From Amycolatopsis solani (lineage in GTDB: Bacteria > Actinomycetota > Actinomycetes > Mycobacteriales > Pseudonocardiaceae), in contig NZ_JAWQJT010000001.1 in NCBI RefSeq assembly GCF_033441515.1, positions 1,550,001-1,614,000 of the forward strand: 64,000 nucleotides of DNA. Reading direction: 5' to 3'. Below, one piece after another: positions 8,636 through 17,680 of the stretch. The notes under the pieces were generated by a model. It was not told the DNA's origin, did not search any database, and saw nothing but the letters and a program-made list of their open reading frames with translations. A program made the position numbers and the translations under genes. How positions within the stretch are numbered: position 1 is the stretch's first letter; each line of letters starts with the position of its first letter.

Positions 8636-9553
8636 ATGGCGGTGCTGACCGCGGAGAAGCCGAAGACCGCGGCGAGGGCGGCGAACCGCCGTCGCCGCGT
8701 CTCGCCCGTGCTGCTGGCGTTCGTCCTGGTACCGCTCGTGGTCGAGGGGTTCTGGGTGTTCTGGCCCGCGCTGCAGGGGTTCTACCTGGCGCTGACGAAC
8801 TGGGACGGCGTCTCGGCGCCGACGTTCGTCGGCTTGGGGAACTTCGCCGAGATGTTCTCCGACGACATCTTCAAGACCGCCGCGCTCGACACGGTGATCT
8901 GGCTGGTGCTCTTCGGCGGTCTCTCGGCGGCCGGCGGTCTCGCGCTGGCGACGTTGTTGCAGAAGGAACGCCGAGGTGTCGGGTTCTACCGGGCCGCGCT
9001 GTTCACGCCGGTGGTGTTCTCGCTGGTCGCGACTTCGCTGATCTGGCAGGTGATCTACCAGCCGGACGGCGTCTTCAACAAGGTGCTCGGCGCGATCGGG
9101 CTGGAGAGCTGGCAGCACTCGTGGCTGGCCGACCCGAAGACCGCGCTGTACGCGGTGCTCGTCCCGGCGCTGTGGCGGCAGCTCGGCTACGTGATGGTGC
9201 TGTACCTGGCCGGGCTCAAGGGCATCGACCCGGCGCTGTACGAAGCGGCCAAATTGGACGGTGCCACCGCGTGGCAGCAGTTCCGCAACGTGACGTGGCC
9301 GCAGCTGCGCAGCGTCAACTCCGTGGTCCTGTCGGTGATCATCATCGATTCGCTGCGCTCCTTCGACGTCGTCTGGTCGATGACGAAGGGCGGGCCCTAC
9401 CACTCGTCCGAGCTGCTCAGCACCTACATGTACGCGACGGCGTTCCAGTCGCTGCGGCTCGGCTACGCGTCCGCGCTGGCCGTGGTGATCTTCGTGCTGG
9501 CGTTCGGCGTGATCGTGACCTACCTCGTGCGCGCCTTCCGGGAGGACTCGTGA
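8636..9553 (+). CDS. Sugar ABC transporter permease (MalF-like)
   Basis: A 305-residue inner-membrane permease with six predicted helices after a basic N-terminus. The EAA loop is YEAAKLDGATAWQQFRNVTWPQL (about residues 201-223), where the ATPase docks. It starts 1 nt after the binding protein stop, and its own TGA overlaps the GTG of the next permease, so translation is coupled. With the second permease it forms the membrane channel of a CUT1 importer, probably for alpha-galactosides. Confidence 0.9.
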   Translation: MAVLTAEKPKTAARAANRRRRVSPVLLAFVLVPLVVEGFWVFWPALQGFYLALTNWDGVSAPTFVGLGNFAEMFSDDIFKTAALDTVIWLVLFGGLSAAGGLALATLLQKERRGVGFYRAALFTPVVFSLVATSLIWQVIYQPDGVFNKVLGAIGLESWQHSWLADPKTALYAVLVPALWRQLGYVMVLYLAGLKGIDPALYEAAKLDGATAWQQFRNVTWPQLRSVNSVVLSVIIIDSLRSFDVVWSMTKGGPYHSSELLSTYMYATAFQSLRLGYASALAVVIFVLAFGVIVTYLVRAFREDS

Positions 9554-10368
9554 AGACCCGGACCTTCGGCTTCCACCTGGTCGCGGGCGGGCTCGCGGTG
9601 CTGTGGCTGCTGCCGATCCTGCTCGTGCTGACCACGAGCGTCCGGTCCTTTTCGGACATCGCGTCGAACGGGCTGGGCGCGCTGCCGTCGTCGTTCTCGC
9701 TGGACGGCTTCGGGCAGGCGTGGGGCGAAGGCGGTGGCGGGCACGCGATGCTGAACAGCCTGCTGGTGACCGTCCCGACGGTGCTGCTCGCGCTGCTGCT
9801 GAGCTCGGCGGCCGCGTTCGCGCTGAGCCGGTACGCGATCCCGTTCCGCCGCACGCTCATCCTGGTGATGCTGTCCGGCAACCTGCTGCCACCGCAGATC
9901 CTGCTGGTGCCGGTGGCGAAGCTGGCCGAGCTGCTCGGCATCTACGACACGCTGACCGCGCTGATCGTCGTCCAGGTCGGCTTCGGGCTGGGCTTCTACA
10001 CGTTCGTGCTGCAGGGTTTCATGCGGTCCATCCCGGACAAGGTGCAGCAGGCCGCGCTGATCGACGGCGCCGGTGTCGTCCAGATCTTCTGGCGGATCGT
10101 CCTCCCGATGACCCGCCCGGCGCTGGCCGCCCTCGGCGCGCTGGCGTTCACCTGGACGTTCAACGACCTGCTGTGGTCGATCACCGTGCTGCGCACCGGT
10201 TCGGTGATGCCGGTGACGCCGGCGCTGCTCGGCCTGCAGGGCCAGTACGTGTCCAACTGGAACGTGATCGCGGCGGGCTCGGTCATCGCGGCCGTCCCGA
10301 CCGTGGCCGTGTTCCTGCGGTTCCAGAAGCACTTCATTTCCGGGCTGGCGATCGGGGCGATCAAGTGA
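9550..10368 (+). CDS. Sugar ABC transporter permease (MalG-like)
   Basis: A 272-residue permease from the GTG that overlaps the previous stop (GTGA). Six hydrophobic segments are visible, and the EAA loop reads QQAALIDGAGVVQIFWRIVL with the conserved Gly. The C-terminus FISGLAIGAIK is typical for MalG-type subunits of CUT1 importers. It is the partner of the upstream permease. The GH36 gene follows after 14 nt, which keeps import and hydrolysis in one transcript. Confidence 0.9.
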   Translation: MKTRTFGFHLVAGGLAVLWLLPILLVLTTSVRSFSDIASNGLGALPSSFSLDGFGQAWGEGGGGHAMLNSLLVTVPTVLLALLLSSAAAFALSRYAIPFRRTLILVMLSGNLLPPQILLVPVAKLAELLGIYDTLTALIVVQVGFGLGFYTFVLQGFMRSIPDKVQQAALIDGAGVVQIFWRIVLPMTRPALAALGALAFTWTFNDLLWSITVLRTGSVMPVTPALLGLQGQYVSNWNVIAAGSVIAAVPTVAVFLRFQKHFISGLAIGAIK

Positions 10369-10382
10369 CGTGGACCGTGGCC

Positions 10383-12401
10383 ATGAAGTCCACTTCGTAC
10401 ACCGTGGCGCTGGATCCTTCGCGCCGGTGGGCGGAACTCGTCGCGTGGGGCCCTTCGGGTGTCGAGGACGGGCCGTCGGTGTTCGCCAACCGCGGCGACG
10501 TGCATTTCATCACCGAAGCGGACGCGGCCCCGGTCGAGTACGCCCCACTCGGCCTGCGCCCGTTCTCCGGCGCGGACGTCGCCGTGCGCGGCGGTTCCTG
10601 GTGGCGGTTCGATTCGGCTTCGTTGGACGCCGACCTGCGACTGGCCTTTGTGGACGAGGTTTCCGGGCTGCGCGCGGTGCTCTGCTACCGGCCGGTGCCC
10701 GAGACGGACGTGCTCACCCGGTGGGTCGAGTTCGAGAACACCGGTTCGTCCACTGTGGAGTTCGACCGGCTCGGCTCGGCGGGCGTCTGCGTGCCGACGG
10801 TGTCCGGTGCCCGGCTGACGTACCTGACCGGCCAGTGGTCGCAGGAGTTCACCCGGCGTTCCCTCGAACTGCCCGCGGGCGGTTTCCGGATGGAGAGCCG
10901 CTTCGGCGTGCCGGGCCACGCGCACGTGCCGTGGCTGGCGGTGCAGGACGCCGCCGGCGGCACCGCTTACGGCGTCTCGCTGGAATGGCCGGGTTCGTGG
11001 TCCATCGAGGCGGACGTCGAGCCTTCGGGGCTGACCCGCGTCCGGGCCGGGCGGCTGCCCTCGCCGGGGCCCGTCCTCCTCGAGCCGGGTGCTTCCCTGG
11101 CCACCCCGCCGGTCGCCCTGGCGTCCAGTGTGGATGGTCTGTCCGGACTGGCCTCGGTGTGGCACGACTACGACCGCGTCCTGGCGGGTTCGCGGTGGTG
11201 GCGCCCGCGTCCGGTGCTCTACAACTCGTGGGAAGCGACCGGCTTCGACGTCGAGGCCTCGCACCAACTGGAACTGGCGAAGCGGGCGGCGGACCTCGGC
11301 GTCGAGCTGTTCGTGGTGGACGACGGCTGGTTCACCGGCCGCGACGACGACACCGGCGGCCTCGGCGACTGGACCCCGGCGGACCCGGCGTTCGGCGAGT
11401 TCGTCGGCTCGGTGCGAGAGCTGGGCCTGGAGTTCGGACTGTGGGTCGAGCCGGAGGCGGTCAGCCCGAAGTCGCGGCTGTACGCGGCGCACCCGGACTG
11501 GGTGTACCGGATCGACGGCCGCCCGCAGACGTTGATCCGGAACCAGCTGCTGCTGGACCTGGGCCTGCCTCCGGTGGTGGACTTCATCAAGTCCACTCTG
11601 GACTCCTTGCTGACGGCGTACCCGATCTCGTACCTGAAGTGGGACATGAACCGCCCGCCGACCGAACGCGGCCGCCCGGGCTCGCCGTCCGCGGACCTGG
11701 ACGCCGAGCACGTCGCCGGGTACCTGGCGGTGCTGGACCACCTGCGGGTTTCGCACCCGCACGTGACGGTGGAGGCGTGCGCGGGTGGCGGCGGCCGCAC
11801 CGACCTGGCCACGGTGGCGCGCGCGGACGTGGTGTGGCCGAGCGACAACACCGGGCCGCTGGACCGCCTCGCCATCCAGGACGGGTTCCTGCTGATGCAC
11901 GCCCCGCACCTGATGAGTTCGTGGGTGACGGACTCCCCGGGCGTCTTCGACCCGCGGCCCCGCTCGCTGCGCTTCCGTTTCGTGGCGGCGATGGCGGGCG
12001 TGCTGGGCATCGGCGCGGACCTCTCCCGATGGACCCCGGCCCAGCACACGGAGGCGGCTTCGCTGGTGGCGCGGTACAAGTCGATCCGCGAGGTGATCCA
12101 CCACGGGGTGGCCCGGGTCCTCCACGGCCCGACCGACCCGACGGCGGCCACCCAGTACACCTCGGAGGACGGCGACACGGTGGTCGTGCTGGCGTGGAGC
12201 ACGGGACAGCTGACGGGGGCCCCGCTGACCCCCGGCCGCTCATCCCGCGTGCGGTTGTCGGTGGGTGTGGCGGGGTCCTATGTGGACGAGCAGGGGGCCC
12301 GGTACTCGGGTGCGCACCTGAAGTACGCGGGCCTGCCGTTCGACTGGACGGCGGACCACGACGCGGACGTCGTGGTCCTGCGCCGTCAGGGTAAGCTATG
12401 A
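10383..12401 (+). CDS. Alpha-galactosidase, glycoside hydrolase family 36
   Basis: A 672-residue GH36 enzyme without a signal peptide, so it is cytoplasmic. An N-terminal beta-sandwich (about 1-270) precedes the catalytic barrel. Motifs in order: YNSWEATGFDV, LFVVDDGWFTGRDDD, the nucleophile in YLKWDMNRPP (D421), CAGGGGRTDL, and the acid/base in WPSDNTGPLDRL (D488). It should release galactose from imported melibiose- or raffinose-type sugars with retention of configuration. Its TGA is contiguous with the convergent SEFIR gene stop, at the edge of a low-GC island. The last codons may therefore have been altered by that insertion. Confidence 0.92.
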   Translation: MKSTSYTVALDPSRRWAELVAWGPSGVEDGPSVFANRGDVHFITEADAAPVEYAPLGLRPFSGADVAVRGGSWWRFDSASLDADLRLAFVDEVSGLRAVLCYRPVPETDVLTRWVEFENTGSSTVEFDRLGSAGVCVPTVSGARLTYLTGQWSQEFTRRSLELPAGGFRMESRFGVPGHAHVPWLAVQDAAGGTAYGVSLEWPGSWSIEADVEPSGLTRVRAGRLPSPGPVLLEPGASLATPPVALASSVDGLSGLASVWHDYDRVLAGSRWWRPRPVLYNSWEATGFDVEASHQLELAKRAADLGVELFVVDDGWFTGRDDDTGGLGDWTPADPAFGEFVGSVRELGLEFGLWVEPEAVSPKSRLYAAHPDWVYRIDGRPQTLIRNQLLLDLGLPPVVDFIKSTLDSLLTAYPISYLKWDMNRPPTERGRPGSPSADLDAEHVAGYLAVLDHLRVSHPHVTVEACAGGGGRTDLATVARADVVWPSDNTGPLDRLAIQDGFLLMHAPHLMSSWVTDSPGVFDPRPRSLRFRFVAAMAGVLGIGADLSRWTPAQHTEAASLVARYKSIREVIHHGVARVLHGPTDPTAATQYTSEDGDTVVVLAWSTGQLTGAPLTPGRSSRVRLSVGVAGSYVDEQGARYSGAHLKYAGLPFDWTADHDADVVVLRRQGKL

Positions 12402-13736
12402 GTTACGGTGAAAATTGATGTTCAGCCCGGGGAGCGCCTCTTGTCCGGGTGGCCACCCAGGGGTCACATACCACGGACCAAAACTGGCAACCTTCCATTC
12501 TCCGACGACGCGACGCAGAAGAAGCGGAATAGTTGGTGGTGATACTCCCTTGTCAAATACTAGCACATCTCCGCCTGTGTCCATGAAGACGACCAGTTCG
12601 TAGTCCAGGCCGAATCTTCGAGGACGCTCGGCTGCTCCCCATCGCTCGCTGTCGTAACTATGAAAGGCGTTTTGCATCTCTCTGATTTGCGTTGAAAAGA
12701 AGTCTTTTCGAAGCGGGTTGTCTGCCACGAGCGGAATCAGTTCTTCTGCCAAAGAGTCGCGGTCAATTTCGACAAGTGATGGATGTGACGAGTTTGCGAT
12801 GATCCAGGACTGAACCAGGACGGTGCGTAATGTTTTGTCTGTTCTTTTCCAGACTTCCTGAATCTTGCCGTGTTTGATAAGTTCGAGGTAATCTGAACCG
12901 GCGCGCACGGCGCTGTCTAGACCGTAGTGCGCGTTCATGGTTCGAAGGACGATCGCTAATTCCTGAGATGCTTGCTCGTTGAGGAGCGGATTTGCGTCCA
13001 GTTCGAGCGCTCGTTGAAACGCATTGATGGCCGCAGAGTACTGCTCTGTTGAGTGCTTTATCTTTCCAATTATGACTGCTGCACTCGCTGCGTTCAGTCT
13101 TGAACCTGAGTCGAGTATCGGTGTGGTAATTTCAATTACTGCATCATGCTCGCCACGTTCGAGTAGACGCCAAGCTTCATGGATCCGATCGTCGGTCGCC
13201 GACTCGGTGGCGGAATCTGCCTGGATAAACGAAGGCGGATCTCCAATGGGAAGCGGCTCGACGAGAGGCTTTCCGTGGAGTGCCCTTAGTAGAGCGTCGA
13301 GGTTTCGGTTGCCCGGGTATCCTATTTCGTAGAAGGTCGTCAGCTTTAGTGGCTTTGCAATATGCTTTGTGTCGTCGCCGCTTGTTACGACCGGAATAAA
13401 TCTAACGGTTTCTCGGTCGCTGAAGTACATCTCACTTGTTATGAGAGATGCCTCCCAGCGAACTCCGTGACCTGCTCCTGAAGTTTCTTCGCCGGCGAAC
13501 CTTCGAGCGTAAGTTTCGGTGAAAACTAGAAGTACGACATCTGCGGACTCGACCTCGTCGCTCATCCATTTTGGCCAAGATAGCGGAGGTGTGCTCTGAA
13601 TGAACTGATCAATGCGTGCATCAATTCCATTCATGCGCAGCACTTGTGCGAAATCCGCGATATTTGCTGTATGGTCGACACTGTCGTGGCTGTAAGAAAT
13701 AAACACACGCGGCGCTGTGGCGGTGGTGCCGGTCAT
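12396..13736 (-). CDS. SEFIR domain - TPR protein, candidate immune/signalling protein
   Basis: A 446-residue protein. Residues 9-150 match the SEFIR branch of the TIR-like superfamily: RVFISYSHDSVDH, then DARIDQFIQ, VVLLVFTETYARRF, GVRWEASLI with a Glu (E95) where TIR-like enzymes have a catalytic one, and VRFIPVV. Residues about 183-265 look like TPR helices (EAWRLLERGEHDAV, INAFQRALELDANP). The remaining 180 residues are of unknown fold. Bacterial SEFIR proteins have been linked to NAD-depleting anti-phage defence, but that role here is inference. GC content and codon use are far lower than in every neighbour, so recent transfer is likely. No partner gene lies beside it. Confidence 0.82.
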   Translation of the reverse strand: MTGTTATAPRVFISYSHDSVDHTANIADFAQVLRMNGIDARIDQFIQSTPPLSWPKWMSDEVESADVVLLVFTETYARRFAGEETSGAGHGVRWEASLITSEMYFSDRETVRFIPVVTSGDDTKHIAKPLKLTTFYEIGYPGNRNLDALLRALHGKPLVEPLPIGDPPSFIQADSATESATDDRIHEAWRLLERGEHDAVIEITTPILDSGSRLNAASAAVIIGKIKHSTEQYSAAINAFQRALELDANPLLNEQASQELAIVLRTMNAHYGLDSAVRAGSDYLELIKHGKIQEVWKRTDKTLRTVLVQSWIIANSSHPSLVEIDRDSLAEELIPLVADNPLRKDFFSTQIREMQNAFHSYDSERWGAAERPRRFGLDYELVVFMDTGGDVLVFDKGVSPPTIPLLLRRVVGEWKVASFGPWYVTPGWPPGQEALPGLNINFHRNS

Positions 13737-13900
13737 ATCCTGTACTTTACACCTGCTTCTGTCGGGACGCCGGGCGGCGCTTCAATATGTATTTCCGATC
13801 AAGCTGCGCAGAATTCAGGTGTGCTGGCCTTGCCGTTGTGTCGGAAGTTCGACGGGTGCGAATTCGAGAAGATTCTGCCTAAATTATGCATCTTTGGCGC
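12396..13900. other. Low-GC island inside the galactoside locus
   Basis: About 1.5 kb with base composition near half AT, against roughly 70% GC or more on both sides. The left edge is abrupt at the GH36 stop, and the right edge lies just before the lactonase stop at 13903. It holds the SEFIR-TPR gene and about 165 nt of upstream sequence (13737-13902) with no other gene. I see no transposase, terminal inverted repeat or target duplication. Confidence 0.75.
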
Positions 13901-13902
13901 CG

Positions 13903-14904
13903 TCAGGGCAGGGAAACCGGGAGCACGAACGTCGGCGACCCCGTCGGGTAGTACCGCAGCTCCGCCTCCCCGGACGCGGTCAGCGTGAACGCCGTGATCG
14001 CGTCCTCCGACTGCGCCGCCACGTAACACGTCCCGTCCACCAAAGCGAAGTGCCGCGGGTTCGCCCCGCACGGCTGGTCCGCCACCGCGGCCGCTTCGTC
14101 GAGGGCGAACTCCGTCACGCAGTCCGGGCCGCGGTTCGACAGGTACAGGCGGGAGTCGGTCAGCTCCAGGTGCGCCACCAGGTTCGGCACGGACGGCGGC
14201 TTGACGGTCGAAGCGGTCGTCGCCACCACCGAAAACGCCCCCGGCGACGTCTCGCGGACCGTCACGAGCGTTCCGGCGAGCTCGCCGACGACGTACGCGA
14301 GGTCCGTCCCCGGCCGCCGGACCAGCTGGCGGGGGCCGGTGCCGGGCGGCAGTGGAGACACTGCCAGCAGCTCCAGCGAGCCCGACGGCGAGAGCGTGTA
14401 GCTGCGGATCTCGTCGGTGCCGAGGTCGACCGCGCTCACGATCGACGGGCCCGGCACCGCCATGTGGACGTGCGCCGCCTCCTGGCGGTCGGACACCGGG
14501 CCGTTTCCGCTGTGCTGCACCAACGCGGTCCGCGAAAGCAAGGCGCCCGAAGGGGACAGCGAGAACACCGCGAGGCTGCCGCCGGTGTAGTTGGCGCACA
14601 GCAGGAACCGGCCGTCCGGGGTCACCGCCAAGTGGCACGGGTGCGCCCCGCCCGTCTCGAGCGTGCCCAGCACGGACAACGTGCCCGAAGCGTCGAAGGT
14701 CAGCGCCGTGACCGAGCCGGTGGCGGTCTCGTTGACCGCGTACAGCACCGGCAACGACGGGTGCCGCACCAGCCACGACGGGCTCTCCAGCGGCAGCGAC
14801 GCCACCTCCGTCAGCGATCCGGAGTCGGACCGGGAGAACGTCGTGATCCCCGTGCCGTTCCCCGCTTCACCGGTGTAGCACCCGACGAAGACCAGTTCAG
14901 CCAT
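13903..14904 (-). CDS. Lactonase, 6-phosphogluconolactonase-type seven-bladed beta-propeller
   Basis: A 333-residue protein of the Lactonase (PF10282, YbhE/Pgl) family. It starts MAELVFVGCYTGEAGNGTGI, and the repeated blades include GGAHPCHLAVTPDGRFLLCANY and HVHMAVPG, a stretch typical of this propeller. It overlaps the aldolase gene by 8 nt and is translated after it. In this context the likely reaction is hydrolysis of galactono-1,4- or 1,5-lactone to galactonate, between the dehydrogenase and the dehydratase. That substrate is inferred from the neighbours; the family also contains gluconolactonases. Confidence 0.8.
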   Translation of the reverse strand: MAELVFVGCYTGEAGNGTGITTFSRSDSGSLTEVASLPLESPSWLVRHPSLPVLYAVNETATGSVTALTFDASGTLSVLGTLETGGAHPCHLAVTPDGRFLLCANYTGGSLAVFSLSPSGALLSRTALVQHSGNGPVSDRQEAAHVHMAVPGPSIVSAVDLGTDEIRSYTLSPSGSLELLAVSPLPPGTGPRQLVRRPGTDLAYVVGELAGTLVTVRETSPGAFSVVATTASTVKPPSVPNLVAHLELTDSRLYLSNRGPDCVTEFALDEAAAVADQPCGANPRHFALVDGTCYVAAQSEDAITAFTLTASGEAELRYYPTGSPTFVLPVSLP

Positions 14905-15514
14905 GCGCGCTCCTCAACAGCGTCTCGACCCGGGCGGTGATCTCCGCGCCTGTGCCGCGGGTCAGCGCCGAACCGACCCCGCACGCCACCGCACCCGCTG
15001 CCAGCCAGCCTGGCACGTCTTCCGGCGCGATGCCGCCGGTGGGTACCAGCGGGGCCTGCGGCAGCGCCGCCCGCACGTCGGAAATCCACGACGGCGACAG
15101 CGCGGACGCCGGGAACACCTTCACGGCGTCGGCGCCTTCCTCCAGCGCGCGCACGATCTCGGTCACCGAGCCCGCGCCCGGGAACGCCGCCGCGCCGTAC
15201 CGGTGAGCGGTGCGGATCACCGCCGCGTCCACCGACGGCGACACCAGGAACCGCGCGCCCGCGCGGATCGCGAGCACCGCCGAGGCCTCGTCGAGGACCG
15301 TGCCGGCGCCGATCGTCGCGTCCGGGTAGGCCGCCGCGAGGCCGGAGATCGCGTCCAGCGCGCCCGGGTTGGTCAGCGGCAGCTCCACCGAGCGCAGCCC
15401 GGCTTCGAGGACCGCGCGGGCGGCGGCCACGGCCGACTCGGCGTCGCGCGTGCGCACGATCCCGACCACGCCCTGGCGCAGTGCGTTCGCGGTGATCTCC
15501 CAGCGATAGGTCAT
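14897..15514 (-). CDS. KDPG/KDPGal-type aldolase
   Basis: A 205-residue class I aldolase of the Eda/DgoA family. The catalytic Glu lies in VELPLT (E44) and the Schiff-base lysine in ADAVKVFPAS (K132); GAGTVLD and PTGGIAPEDV bind the phosphate end. It should cleave 2-keto-3-deoxy-6-phospho-galactonate (or gluconate) to pyruvate and glyceraldehyde 3-phosphate. It is the first gene of a minus-strand pair with the lactonase and is divergent from the GH27 operon. The DgoD protein nearby argues for the galactonate branch. The kinase that would make its phosphorylated substrate is not in this window. Confidence 0.87.
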   Translation of the reverse strand: MTYRWEITANALRQGVVGIVRTRDAESAVAAARAVLEAGLRSVELPLTNPGALDAISGLAAAYPDATIGAGTVLDEASAVLAIRAGARFLVSPSVDAAVIRTAHRYGAAAFPGAGSVTEIVRALEEGADAVKVFPASALSPSWISDVRAALPQAPLVPTGGIAPEDVPGWLAAGAVACGVGSALTRGTGAEITARVETLLRSAHG

Positions 15515-15532
15515 CGCCCGAGCCTACCCCGT

Positions 15533-15580
15533 GAAATCTTAATTTACGATTTATTCTTGACGGCGGCCGAGCTGCCCCGG
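15533..15580 (+). promoter_or_regulatory. Promoter and probable GntR operator of the GH27-dgoD operon
   Basis: An AT-rich block at 15535-15556 abuts TTGACG (15557-15562), with a weak GCATGC 17 nt later. Aligned on TTGAC, about 18 of 25 upstream bases match the block before the sugar ABC operon, including AATT, GA and TCTTGAC. It lies between the divergent aldolase and GH27 genes, so one site could control both transcripts. Use by the GntR regulator is an inference. Confidence 0.55.
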
Positions 15581-15626
15581 CATGCTGCTCCCGGCTCGCA
15601 GTTCACCGGAGAAAGGCGTCCGGCAC

Positions 15627-17666
15627 ATGTTCCTGAAGAGAACCCTCGCGGTGGTCGCCGCGGTCGCTGCCACCGTCACCGCGGTACCCGCGTACGCGAC
15701 CCCGGCGGCAGACCAAGGCGCTCCCGACTACTACGACAGCGGGGTCGCCAAGACCCCGTACATGGGCTGGAACACCTACTACGGCCTCGGCGCACCCAGC
15801 GAGGCGTCGGTGAAGTCCGTCGCGGACTTCCTCGTCTCCAGCGGCCTGCGCGACGCCGGTTACCGCTACGTCTGGATCGACGGCGGCTGGACCGCGCCCG
15901 AACCCCGTGACCAGAACGGCGACCTCCACGAGGACGCCGCCAAATTCCCGAGTGGACTGTCCACTTTGGTCGACTACCTGCACGGCAAGGGCCTCAAGGC
16001 CGGCATCTACACCGACGCGGGCGCCTCCGACGGCAAGAACTGCGCGGCCGGGTCCGGCGGCTACTACGAGCAGGACACCAAACGCTTCGCGAGCTGGAAG
16101 TTCGACGCCGTCAAGGTGGATTTCCTCTGCGGCATCGCCCAGAACCTCAAGCCCGCCGAAGCGTTCACGCAGTTCAGCCAGGCCCTCGCGAAGGCGGGCC
16201 GCCCGATGGTGCTCAACGTCTGCAACCCGGTCACCGACGAGTGGGGCACCCCGCACGGGCCGGACCAGGTCGCGGGCATCGCCTACAGCTACGGCCCGCT
16301 CGTCGCCGACTCCTGGCGCACCAGCACCGACATCGCGTTCGGCACGCCGTACGAGGGCATCTGGAAGGACGTCCTGCGCAACATGGACGCCAACGCCGCG
16401 CACCCCGAGGCGAACGGGCCGGGGCACTACAACGACCCCGACTACCTCATCCCGATGCGCAAGACCGAGCAGGGCACCTACGAGCTGAACGAGGAGGAGT
16501 CGACCACCCAGTTCGTCATGTGGGCGGAGATGGCCTCCCCGCTGATCCTCGGCTCCGACCCGCGCACGCTGCCCGCGTCGATGCTGAAGACGTTGAAGAA
16601 CCCGGAAATCGTCGGCGTGAACCAGGACAGCCTCGGCACCCAGGGCGTCCGCGTCGCGACGACCGGCACCACCGACACCTACAGCAAGGTCCTCTCCCAG
16701 CGTGGCGACCGCGCGGTCGCGCTGCTCAACCGCGGCGAAGCGCCTACGCAGATGACACTCAAGCTCGCCGACGCCGGGCTCAAGGGGCGAGTGTCCATTC
16801 GCGACCTTCGGGCCCGCGCCGACCGCGGCAGCGCCACCGGCTCGTACTCGGTCACCGTCCCCGCGCACGGCACCGCGTTCCTGCGCCTGCACGGCACCGA
16901 CCTCGTCCCGGGTGACGACCTCGGCGGCACTGCGTCCGCCAGCCCGTCGATCGTCCGCACCGGCGGCAAGACGGTGACGTTCTTCCGCGACCAGGGCGGG
17001 TCCCTGCAGGTCAAGGGCCTCGACGGGCCGCGTCAGGTCGGTGGCAAGTTTCTGGGCCAGCCGGCCGCGATCGCCACGTCCACCGGCATCGACGTCTACG
17101 TCCGCGGCCTCGACAACGCCCTCTACAGGCGCAGCTACGCCCAGCGCTGGGGCGACTGGCAGCGGCTCGGCGGCACGCTCACCGACTCGCCGTCCGTGAC
17201 GAGCGACGGCACGGTCTTCGTCCGCGGCGCCGACGGTCAGGTCTGGCAGCGGACCAGTGCCGGTCAGTGGTCCGGTCTCGGCGCGCCCGGCGGCAAGCCG
17301 ATCTACGGCCGTCCCGGCGCGGCGACGGCGACGAGCGGCACGGTCGTCGCGGTCCGCACGGCCGACGACAGCGTCTGGGCCCGCACGAAGACCGGGGACA
17401 CCTGGTCGGACTGGACGTCGATCGGCGGCACGGTCAGCAGCAGCCCGACGCTGGTCGCGGTCGGCGCGAAGGTCGCGCTCACCGCGTCCGCGAGCGACTA
17501 CTCGCTGTGGGCCAACGAGTGGTCCGGTTCCTGGGCGGGCTGGTTCAAACGGCCGGAGTACCCGAGCGGGAGCATCGTGGGCACCCTGGGCGCGGCGTCC
17601 GACGGCGCGTCGCTGTGGTTCGCCGCCCGCGGGCCGGACGACCATGTCCACGTAGCGAAGTTCTGA
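15627..17666 (+). CDS. Secreted alpha-galactosidase, GH27, with C-terminal lectin-like propeller
   Basis: 679 residues from an ATG preceded by GGAGAAAGG. A signal peptide covers about residues 1-25, ending AYA before TPAAD. The GH27 barrel spans about 35-330, with TPYMGWNTYYG, WIDGGW, the nucleophile in AVKVDFLCG (D165) and the acid/base in SWRTSTDI (D235). A small beta domain follows (about 335-430). The last 240 residues carry repeated W- and DG-containing blades (RGLDNALYRR, RGADGQVWQR, RTADDSVWAR) like the PLL/tectonin-type propellers that bind sugars. It would trim galactose from extracellular polysaccharide or oligosaccharide and open the operon with the SDR and dgoD. Confidence 0.9.
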   Translation: MFLKRTLAVVAAVAATVTAVPAYATPAADQGAPDYYDSGVAKTPYMGWNTYYGLGAPSEASVKSVADFLVSSGLRDAGYRYVWIDGGWTAPEPRDQNGDLHEDAAKFPSGLSTLVDYLHGKGLKAGIYTDAGASDGKNCAAGSGGYYEQDTKRFASWKFDAVKVDFLCGIAQNLKPAEAFTQFSQALAKAGRPMVLNVCNPVTDEWGTPHGPDQVAGIAYSYGPLVADSWRTSTDIAFGTPYEGIWKDVLRNMDANAAHPEANGPGHYNDPDYLIPMRKTEQGTYELNEEESTTQFVMWAEMASPLILGSDPRTLPASMLKTLKNPEIVGVNQDSLGTQGVRVATTGTTDTYSKVLSQRGDRAVALLNRGEAPTQMTLKLADAGLKGRVSIRDLRARADRGSATGSYSVTVPAHGTAFLRLHGTDLVPGDDLGGTASASPSIVRTGGKTVTFFRDQGGSLQVKGLDGPRQVGGKFLGQPAAIATSTGIDVYVRGLDNALYRRSYAQRWGDWQRLGGTLTDSPSVTSDGTVFVRGADGQVWQRTSAGQWSGLGAPGGKPIYGRPGAATATSGTVVAVRTADDSVWARTKTGDTWSDWTSIGGTVSSSPTLVAVGAKVALTASASDYSLWANEWSGSWAGWFKRPEYPSGSIVGTLGAASDGASLWFAARGPDDHVHVAKF

Positions 17667-17680
17667 ACCAGGGAGAGGCG

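Noticed and set aside
9996..12125. A 709-codon open frame on the minus strand
   Set aside because: It is antisense to the permease and GH36 genes, both clearly coding; composition is that of a GC shadow frame.
13644..13988. A 114-codon plus-strand frame over the SEFIR start and island edge
   Set aside because: It has no ribosome site, crosses the composition boundary and has no recognisable sequence.
15603..17651. A 682-codon open frame on the minus strand
   Set aside because: It is antisense to the GH27 gene, whose motifs and signal peptide are unmistakable; no domain is seen.
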